From assembly GCA_012515645.1 (NCBI GenBank), contig JAAYXY010000007.1, positions 1-6,416 of the forward strand: DNA of 6,416 bases. The letters run 5' to 3'. This document shows positions 1 through 5,218 of the stretch, piece by piece (positions within the stretch are counted from its first letter, which is position 1; each line of letters begins with the position of its first letter). The stretch comes from Candidatus Peribacteria bacterium (GTDB lineage Bacteria > Patescibacteriota > Gracilibacteria > Peribacterales > Peribacteraceae). A program made the translations under genes and the position numbers. Below the pieces are notes generated by a model. The model did no database searches. It worked only from the letters and a program-made list of their open reading frames with translations, and had not been told where the DNA came from.

Positions 1-38
1 AGTACACTGTTTTTTCAGTTCCCACAAAACACAACAGA

Positions 39-1268
39 ATGACTGCCGAAAATCACCCACACACTCCGAGCTTCCTGTCGCTCGGTATCGCACCAGCGCT
101 CCTGCAAATACTGGAGAAAAAGAAATTCACCGTGCCCACACCCATCCAGCAACAATCCATTCCCGCTGCGTTGGAAGGCAAAGACATTGTCGGCATCGCG
201 CAAACAGGCACAGGAAAAACATTCGCATTCGGCATACCGATGCTGCAGCGCCTCGCTACAGGCAAGGGTCGGGGATTGGTCATTGTACCAACACGGGAAC
301 TCGCGGAGCAGGTGGACACATCGCTCCATACCTTTGCACCTGCAGCCGGCATCCGCACTGCCGTACTCATCGGTGGCATACCCTATCCCCGCCAGTACCG
401 CATGATCCGCAACAATCCGCGGGTTGTCATTGCCACACCAGGGCGCCTCAATGACCTTCTGGAACGCAGAGCGATTACATTGGCAGAAGTCTCTGTCCTC
501 GTATTGGACGAAGCAGATCGCATGCTGGATATGGGATTCCGTCCACAGCTCAACCGCATTCTGCAGCATGTGCCAGCTGAACGGCAGACAATGCTCTTTT
601 CGGCAACAATGCCGCCGGAAATCATACAGCTTGCCAATAAGACAATGCGGCTTCCATTGCGCATAGAAGTCGCCCCGACAGGCACGGCTGCAGCACAGAT
701 CCAACAGGAACTCTTCGTTGTACAGAAAGCCGATAAAATCACGTTACTTACTGCGCTCCTTGCAGAACACAAAGGAACGGTGCTTCTGTTCTCCCGCACG
801 AAACACGGTGCCAAGAAAATCACCCGATCAGTGCGGGCAATGAACTACACCGCAGCCGAAATTCATGCCAATCGCTCCCTGGCACAACGCAGAGAAGCTC
901 TAGAAGGGTTTAAGCGGGGGAAATACCGTGTCCTCGTCGCAACGGACATCGCCTCGCGCGGCATCGATGTGGCGGATATTGCCGTCGTCATCAATTTTGA
1001 CCTGCCGAATGATCCAAACGATTACGTGCATCGCATCGGACGAACCGCCCGTGCTGGTAGAGAGGGACGAGCAATCTCTTTCGCCACTCCAGACCAGGCC
1101 CGTGATATCCGTGACATTGAGCGCCTGATCCGTTCTCCCATCAAACGCGGACACCATCCGTCTGCCCAGCTGGCAGCAATGCCTGCAGCAGCCCGACAAT
1201 CGAAACATCCGCGCCGGAGTGGAACACAGCGCGGAGGAGGCATGCGGCGCAAACACCGGAACGGATGA
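39..1268 (+). CDS. DEAD-box ATP-dependent RNA helicase, RhlE-like
   Basis: This 409-residue protein should unwind or remodel RNA using ATP in the cytoplasm, probably in ribosome assembly or mRNA decay. All core motifs are visible in order: the Q motif (F12 and PTPIQ at 33-37), motif I AQTGTGKT (54-61), PTREL (84-88), TPGR (133-136), DEAD (157-160), SAT (188-190), ATDIASRGID (301-310) and HRIGRTAR (331-338). Together these cover a DEAD domain and a Helicase_C domain with no motif damaged. The last ~44 residues form a basic, low-complexity tail rich in R, K, H and G, as in RhlE and related helicases, where such tails bind RNA non-specifically. Start ATG 39 is chosen because the Q motif begins only 11 residues later. 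No Shine-Dalgarno is visible in the 38 leader bases. RhlE is favoured over DeaD/CsdA because there is no DbpA/CsdA-type C-terminal domain, but the exact orthologue cannot be fixed by reading. Confidence 0.95.
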   Translation: MTAENHPHTPSFLSLGIAPALLQILEKKKFTVPTPIQQQSIPAALEGKDIVGIAQTGTGKTFAFGIPMLQRLATGKGRGLVIVPTRELAEQVDTSLHTFAPAAGIRTAVLIGGIPYPRQYRMIRNNPRVVIATPGRLNDLLERRAITLAEVSVLVLDEADRMLDMGFRPQLNRILQHVPAERQTMLFSATMPPEIIQLANKTMRLPLRIEVAPTGTAAAQIQQELFVVQKADKITLLTALLAEHKGTVLLFSRTKHGAKKITRSVRAMNYTAAEIHANRSLAQRREALEGFKRGKYRVLVATDIASRGIDVADIAVVINFDLPNDPNDYVHRIGRTARAGREGRAISFATPDQARDIRDIERLIRSPIKRGHHPSAQLAAMPAAARQSKHPRRSGTQRGGGMRRKHRNG

Positions 1269-1285
1269 CGCTATAGAGATAGCGT
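1268..1285. repeat. Perfect inverted repeat between helicase and pilus-type ATPase
   Basis: ACGCTAT (1268-1274) and ATAGCGT (1279-1285) are perfect reverse complements around an AGAG loop, starting on the last base of the helicase stop codon. No T-run follows, so it is a poor intrinsic terminator. It lies where the -35 region of the downstream promoter would be (about 1280-1285), so it could be an operator or a 3'-end stabilising hairpin for the helicase mRNA. Its role is inferred. Confidence 0.45.
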
Positions 1286-1299
1286 GAGAACGTAAAATA

Positions 1300-1308
1300 T
1301 GGTACAAT
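1300..1308 (+). promoter_or_regulatory. Extended -10 promoter for the PilB-like gene, probably leaderless
   Basis: TGG followed by TACAAT (1303-1308) matches an extended -10 element (TGn plus five of six bases of TATAAT). The -35 region 17 bases upstream (TAGCGT) is poor, which is usual for extended -10 promoters. A start about seven bases downstream falls near 1315, two bases before ATG 1317. No Shine-Dalgarno lies before that ATG, so the transcript would be essentially leaderless. The motif is seen directly; promoter activity is inferred. Confidence 0.5.
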
Positions 1309-1316
1309 AATCCGAT

Positions 1317-2417
1317 ATGGTCGAACTCGGCAACATGACGGGCGACGCGCTCCTGCAACATCTACAACAGACATGCGTTCAGGAAGGTATTTCCGACATC
1401 CACACCGCGCCGGAAAAAAACGCTGTGCGCCTGGAAGTGCGGCGTCATGGCATGCTGGAGAAACTCGCAGACATCTCGCATAAAACCTACGAAGACTATG
1501 TGCGCCGCATCAAATTCGCTGCCAAACTCAAACTCAACATTACCAACGTACCGCAGGATGGACAGTACACATTCGATAGTACAGACCGAACAGTGAACGT
1601 CCGCGTGGCTACATTGCCCAGCCGCTTCGGAGAGAAAATTACGCTGCGGCTCTTGGATCCCAAGCGAGGCATTATCCCACTGGAGGAATTGGGATTCCCG
1701 AAAGAAATACACGAGGCCATGCATAAGACAGCACATATGGCCAATGGCCTCTTCCTGGTAACCGGACCAACGGGAAGCGGAAAAACGACGACGCTCTATG
1801 CGCTCTTAAGCACGCTGGTCGGCAAAGCACGGAACATCATCACACTGGAGGATCCCATTGAGTACGAACTCGAAGGCATCGTGCAGAGCCAAGTAGATCA
1901 TGCACACGACTACACATTCGCCAGCGGGCTGCGATCGATCCTGCGCCACGATCCGGACGTCGTGCTCGTAGGTGAAATCCGTGACCTGGAAACCGCGCAG
2001 ACGGCAATAGATGCATCGCTCACTGGCCACATGGTACTTTCGACACTGCACACGAACTCGGCTGCGGAAGCTATTCCACGCCTGCTTTCCATGGGAGTAA
2101 GCCCGTACACATTCGCCCCGGCACTGCGCGCCATACTGGCACAGCGGTTGGTGCGAACGCTTTCGGAAGAGTGCCGGCGTGAAGGCGCAACATGCGATCC
2201 TGCGGAGAATACGTCGTACGCCGGGCGCATGGCCATACCGGAACTGTTGATTCTCAACGCGGAGCTCCGCGAAATGATACTCATGAACGATACGGCAGAC
2301 GCACTCGTTACGAAAGCGAAGGCAAGCGGATACCGCACGATGCAGGAGTGGGGAAAGCTCTTGGTGGAAGCAGGAATAACGACGCAGACAGAAGTGGATC
2401 GAGTGACGGCACAGTAA
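1317..2417 (+). CDS. Short PilB/GspE-family secretion/pilus ATPase
   Basis: This 366-residue hexameric ATPase of the type II secretion/type IV pilus family would power pilus assembly or secretion at the cytoplasmic face of the membrane. The N2 domain starts almost at once (SDIH at 26-29, the family's usual entry motif). It is followed by Walker A GPTGSGKTT (150-158), the Asp box LEDPIE (177-182), Walker B DPDVVLVGEIRD (212-223) and the His box STLHTN (242-247). The TAIDASLTGHMVLSTLHTN wording is PilB/GspE-like rather than PilT-like. Two things are reduced. The N1 (MshEN/T2SSE_N) region of full PilB (about 560 residues) is absent. The zinc-binding loop, normally with four cysteines after the QRLVR motif, is short and has only two (in EECRREGATC). 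ATG 1317 is chosen because it opens the longest frame and sits just after a -10 element; ATG 1335 is an alternative. No pilin or platform gene is in view, so the exact machine is unknown. Confidence 0.9.
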   Translation: MVELGNMTGDALLQHLQQTCVQEGISDIHTAPEKNAVRLEVRRHGMLEKLADISHKTYEDYVRRIKFAAKLKLNITNVPQDGQYTFDSTDRTVNVRVATLPSRFGEKITLRLLDPKRGIIPLEELGFPKEIHEAMHKTAHMANGLFLVTGPTGSGKTTTLYALLSTLVGKARNIITLEDPIEYELEGIVQSQVDHAHDYTFASGLRSILRHDPDVVLVGEIRDLETAQTAIDASLTGHMVLSTLHTNSAAEAIPRLLSMGVSPYTFAPALRAILAQRLVRTLSEECRREGATCDPAENTSYAGRMAIPELLILNAELREMILMNDTADALVTKAKASGYRTMQEWGKLLVEAGITTQTEVDRVTAQ

Positions 2418-2419
2418 AG

Positions 2420-2459
2420 AAGGAGACAGCGCTTGCGCTGCCGGAAAATAAAAGGTTAG
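2420..2459 (+). other. Strong ribosome site, hairpin and possible 8-codon leader ORF
   Basis: AAGGAG (2420-2425), just after the ATPase stop, is the best Shine-Dalgarno in this gap, but it has no well-spaced in-frame start for the next gene. Seven bases later TTG 2433 opens a short frame, (M)RCRKIKG, ending at TAG 2457-2459, 11 bases before ATG 2471. CAGCGC (2427-2432) and GCGCTG (2435-2440) are a perfect inverted repeat covering that TTG. This could be a leader peptide coupling translation of the two genes, or chance. The motifs are seen; the function is speculative. Confidence 0.2.
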
Positions 2460-2470
2460 GATGGTGGACC

Positions 2471-4207
2471 ATGCGCCGTTACCACCGTCATCGACCTGCG
2501 TACACAACCCGGCGCAGGCATTCCACAACAGGCCCCATGCTGGGCATGCTGGTGGTTGTGACATGTATGCTGCTTGCCGGATGGTGGCTCATACGCACAT
2601 TCGGTTTCGGTAACACCGTGCAACGGGTTGCCGCAAACATGCAACCGGAACAAAACGCCGTGGTACAGGTATCCATAGGGGGAGGGGAGTGGAACCGCAC
2701 CAGCCAGTCACTCAAACTGTACGCTGATGACGGTCTTGCAACGGGTAGCAACAACCATGCCATGCTGGACTTCTTCGATAGCACGGTCGTACGTCTTGAT
2801 AGCAATACAACCGTACGCATTGTCGAGAGTAATGAAGGGGAAAAGGAATCAGCGGTCACCATCGGGTTGGAAGACGGAATAGTGTGGGTGCACACACCGG
2901 CAACATCCGCATTCACCGGATCCATCGTCAGAACCGTCCGCACACCGCTCTTCCACGCAGAGCTCTCCGGAGGCACAGAGGCACTAGTCACACCCCGCAG
3001 TGTTATCGTCTTTCGTGGCGAGGGTATCGGTACCGCCGTGCACGTATCCGAAACCGAAGAACCGATCTTCATAGGAGAAGGCCAAATGCTGCACCTTCCG
3101 GCAGATGTACAAACACATGACCTATACCGATACCGTTCTACGATTGATACGCAGACTGCCGATGCGCCATTCGTACAAGCGAGCAGAACGGCTGTGCGCA
3201 CAGCGCTCCAGAACAGGAAGGAGGCAACCCTGCAACCATCCCTGCTACAAGATGGTGAAGTGCTGCAAGTCACTGAACCGAAAAATAACGCGCGCGTGCA
3301 GGGGCAGACCGTCACTGTCCGTGGCAGCGTTGATACATCGGCAGTGGCAACTGTGCGCATCAATGGATATGAAACACAATTTGATGCAGAAACAGGCGTT
3401 TTCTCCCTCGAACTCTCCCTGCCAATCGATAATGATATAACGGATATTTCGATTGATGCTATGGGAACAGACGGCGCACTGGTATACCAGATCGTGCGCA
3501 CAGTAGAGAGCTACAAAGAACCGCCGGAGCCGCCCACCTTCATTCGCCCGGCAGAAACTGGTGCCACATACCAGACGCAGAACACACGCATAGAAATCGT
3601 TGGAAGAGCACCGGAAGACGCCGTGGGTATCATCGTCAATGACTACCGGTTACAGTTCTTTGAACCCGGCGATGCAACGTGGACGTACCTTGCCAGTACA
3701 ATCTTGGAAAACTTGGTAGAGGGCGAAAACGTCTATGAAGCAGTTGCGGTAAACGAGGCTGGCCTACTGAGTGAACCGGCAACACTTACAATTATCCTCG
3801 GAGGAGAAACGGAAGGTATTATCACTCCAGGCGAAAACGAAACAGAAGAAGAAGAAGAAGAAGAAGAAGAACTCCAACCTGCACAACTCCCGCAGAACGA
3901 TCCCCTTATGCCAGGTTCCATTACCGTCACTGCACCCACACCCGGCAGTGAACATGAAGCCGATACGCGTGAAGAGGCATCTCTGCTCATCGAAGGAACA
4001 GTCCCCGCAGCCACGCACACCGTGTGGGTCAATGGATACCGTCTCCGACTGTACGAACCAGGAAAGACGTACTGGAACTACATTGCCAGCACGGAGCTCG
4101 GGACCATGAGTAGAGGAAGGAACGGCTACGAAATCGTGGCGCGGAACGCGGAAGGGCAAATTCTCGACACATTCACGTACATCATTCGGTTTTCGCCGAA
4201 GGGATAG
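2471..4207 (+). CDS. Membrane-anchored FecR-domain protein with three Ig-like repeats
   Basis: This predicted 578-residue single-pass surface protein has a very basic N-terminus (about residues 2-17, R and H rich), one hydrophobic helix (about 23-41) and a large exported C-terminal part; the charge pattern predicts N-in/C-out. Residues ~63-210 resemble a FecR domain (LDSNTTVRIVE-type strand followed by a β-rich region with FRGEG). Three Ig-like β domains follow at ~264-346, 356-443 and 482-575. Domains 2 and 3 share the pattern VN-YRL---EPG---W-Y-AST, reminiscent of glucodextranase-B-type Ig folds. Linkers are proline-rich (349-360) and a nine-Glu run (459-467). The only cysteine is C32, inside the membrane helix, and there is no LPXTG-type anchor. 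ATG 2471 is preferred: AGGA (2458-2461) lies nine bases before it and the anchor follows at once. The frame stays open upstream to 2192, but that part overlaps the ATPase gene. No sigma factor or TonB receptor is nearby, so FecR-style signalling is not indicated; a surface or adhesion role is inferred. Confidence 0.8.
   Translation: MRRYHRHRPAYTTRRRHSTTGPMLGMLVVVTCMLLAGWWLIRTFGFGNTVQRVAANMQPEQNAVVQVSIGGGEWNRTSQSLKLYADDGLATGSNNHAMLDFFDSTVVRLDSNTTVRIVESNEGEKESAVTIGLEDGIVWVHTPATSAFTGSIVRTVRTPLFHAELSGGTEALVTPRSVIVFRGEGIGTAVHVSETEEPIFIGEGQMLHLPADVQTHDLYRYRSTIDTQTADAPFVQASRTAVRTALQNRKEATLQPSLLQDGEVLQVTEPKNNARVQGQTVTVRGSVDTSAVATVRINGYETQFDAETGVFSLELSLPIDNDITDISIDAMGTDGALVYQIVRTVESYKEPPEPPTFIRPAETGATYQTQNTRIEIVGRAPEDAVGIIVNDYRLQFFEPGDATWTYLASTILENLVEGENVYEAVAVNEAGLLSEPATLTIILGGETEGIITPGENETEEEEEEEEELQPAQLPQNDPLMPGSITVTAPTPGSEHEADTREEASLLIEGTVPAATHTVWVNGYRLRLYEPGKTYWNYIASTELGTMSRGRNGYEIVARNAEGQILDTFTYIIRFSPKG
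3536..4195 (+). repeat. Diverged tandem Ig-like domain repeats 2 and 3
   Basis: Within the FecR/Ig protein, residues 356-443 and 482-575 are related copies. In the 22-residue core beginning VNDYRL (copy 2) and VNGYRL (copy 3), 13 positions are identical, including the EPG turn, a Trp, a Tyr and a closing AST. Domain 1 (264-346) keeps only the INGY-type strand and is more diverged. The DNA of the copies differs clearly, so the duplication is old. Confidence 0.6.
3845..3871 (+). repeat. (GAA)9 trinucleotide tract encoding nine Glu
   Basis: Nine uninterrupted GAA codons encode residues 459-467 of the FecR/Ig protein, in the linker between Ig domains 2 and 3. A pure triplet tract can change length by slippage without breaking the frame, so linker length could vary between strains. 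The acidic run may also act as a flexible or cation-binding spacer. The tract is seen directly; the variability is inferred. Confidence 0.9.
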
Positions 4208-5129
4208 AACATCCGGTTCTTTGCAACGCTGCTACGAACGCAGGCGGAACCGGAGCTTCTGTCGTATGTTCCGCCCCATTCGCTGGTGACACAAACGTGA
4301 GATGCCATGCATGAAGACACAGCGAAACGATAGCCAATGACTCCGCCAAAGCGCGGCTCTGAGGAGAACCATAGGCGATGTCGCCTATAATCGGATGGTC
4401 AATGGAAGAAAGATGTACGCGTATCTGGTGTGTGCGACCCGTGTGCAGATCACATTCCAGCAGTGCACACCCGTTGCATGCCTGCCGTGTGCGGTACACC
4501 GTGCGTGCCTCGCGGCTCACCGATGTCCGGAAAACCGACATTTTAGTCCTGTCGGTAAGCTTGCGTCCGACCGGAGCATCGATGACGGCGCTCGCGGGGT
4601 CGGGAGCGCCGGCGACGAGCGCCAGATACGTTTTGCGAACGGTACGCGACTGAAACTGCTGCTGGAGTTCGTGGTGCGCATCGGGCGTTTTGGCAACGAG
4701 CAGGCAACCTGTCGTCTCCTTGTCCAAACGATGCACCAGCGCCGCATGGGCGGCAAAGGGGAGTGCACGCTCAACATACAAAAAGGCGATACCATGCAGC
4801 ACAGTTGGCTCGCCCTTGGTCGTAGGTGCCGGATGCACCGCAATACCTGCGGGTTTATTGATCACGATGCACGCGTCATCCTCATACAGAATAGGCAACT
4901 GCAAATCAATCGGTTCCAGCGCGATACGATCATGTCGATCATCATCAAAAGGCTCGACAGTAATAGCGTCATCCGCGCACAGAACATGCGACGGTTTGCG
5001 TACCGTTTGCCCATTCACCGCAACGCACTCTGCACGAACGAGGCGTTGCGCATGTGTACGGGTGCAGCCGATCGCTGAAACCAAGAACGTATCGAGCCGC
5101 TGAGGAGACACTGCAGAAAAATGCTGCAT
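4182..5129 (-). CDS. RluA-family 23S rRNA pseudouridine synthase
   Basis: This 315-residue enzyme should convert specific uridines in 23S rRNA to pseudouridine (RluC/RluD type). An N-terminal S4 RNA-binding domain (about residues 9-60, RLDTFL through VNGQTVRKPS) precedes the catalytic domain. That domain shows LYEDDACIVINKPAG (81-95), the signature HRLDKETTG (133-141) with catalytic Asp136, and LHTGRTHQIRVHL (228-240). The length is normal for a family member with an S4 domain. ATG 5129 is chosen because the S4 domain begins right after it and AGGAGG lies 12 bases upstream. The frame continues upstream to a TTG at 5219, but those 30 extra residues look non-coding and would run into tyrS. The gene is convergent with the FecR/Ig gene and shares 26 bases with its end; it is divergent from tyrS. 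RluD versus RluC specificity cannot be settled from motifs. Confidence 0.93.
   Translation of the reverse strand: MQHFSAVSPQRLDTFLVSAIGCTRTHAQRLVRAECVAVNGQTVRKPSHVLCADDAITVEPFDDDRHDRIALEPIDLQLPILYEDDACIVINKPAGIAVHPAPTTKGEPTVLHGIAFLYVERALPFAAHAALVHRLDKETTGCLLVAKTPDAHHELQQQFQSRTVRKTYLALVAGAPDPASAVIDAPVGRKLTDRTKMSVFRTSVSREARTVYRTRQACNGCALLECDLHTGRTHQIRVHLSSIDHPIIGDIAYGSPQSRALAESLAIVSLCLHAWHLTFVSPANGAEHTTEAPVPPAFVAALQRTGCSIPSAKTE
4207..4271. terminator. Two-part inverted repeat at the convergent gene junction
   Basis: TCCGGTTC (4212-4219) is the perfect reverse complement of GAACCGGA (4247-4254). Immediately outside, GAACAT (4207-4212) pairs with ATGTTC (4266-4271). The 5' arm of 13 bases is thus continuously paired, with a 12-base bulge on the 3' arm. 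It starts at the last base of the FecR/Ig gene's stop codon and lies inside the 3' coding part of the pseudouridine synthase gene. There is no T-run, so it may mark the mRNA 3' end or protect it from decay rather than being a classical intrinsic terminator. Confidence 0.35.
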
Positions 5130-5141
5130 GGAGCCATTGTG

Positions 5142-5147
5142 CCTCCT
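5142..5147 (-). promoter_or_regulatory. Ribosome binding site of the pseudouridine synthase gene
   Basis: On the minus strand AGGAGG lies 12 bases before ATG 5129. The spacing is on the long side. An out-of-frame ATG (5137-5135) lies closer to it but opens a frame without the S4 domain. This site supports ATG 5129 over upstream TTG 5219. Confidence 0.5.
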
Positions 5148-5160
5148 GCAGAACCAACAA

Positions 5161-5184
5161 GCGAGTACTTCATTCAGGACTCGC
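5161..5184. repeat. Inverted repeat in the divergent spacer before tyrS
   Basis: GCGAGT (5161-5166) and ACTCGC (5179-5184) are perfect reverse complements with a 12-base loop. The pair sits between the divergent pseudouridine synthase and tyrS genes and directly abuts AAGGAG (5185-5190). It could be an operator or a leader hairpin. The spacer is far too short for a T-box and shows none of its conserved elements. No convincing -35/-10 pair was found on either strand of the spacer. Confidence 0.3.
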
Positions 5185-5218
5185 AAGGAGAATGGAGGAC
5201 TGCTACGATGCGCATACA

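Noticed and set aside
1..38. TACACT (3-8) and a T6 run (10-15) before the helicase as promoter or terminator tail
   Set aside because: TACACT matches only four of six -10 bases, and any -35 or terminator stem would lie outside the window.
2192..2470. Upstream in-frame extension of the FecR/Ig protein
   Set aside because: It overlaps the coding end of the ATPase in another frame, its translation has no domain, and it would put about 93 residues before a typical signal anchor.
1806..2564. 252-codon minus-strand open frame opposite the ATPase gene
   Set aside because: It is antisense to a gene with intact family motifs, is rich in Cys, Arg and His with no recognisable domain, and looks like a codon-structure shadow.
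2488..3501. 337-codon minus-strand open frame opposite the FecR/Ig gene
   Set aside because: Its Ser/Thr/Arg/Cys-rich composition has no domain pattern, and the plus-strand frame has a coherent anchor-FecR-Ig layout.
4395..5078. 227-codon plus-strand open frame opposite the pseudouridine synthase
   Set aside because: It lies wholly within a gene with clear catalytic motifs on the other strand, and the translation shows no known fold.
5130..5218. T-box riboswitch before tyrS
   Set aside because: The spacer is under 100 bases, has no recognisable specifier loop, T-box sequence or terminator/antiterminator, and shares space with a divergent gene start.
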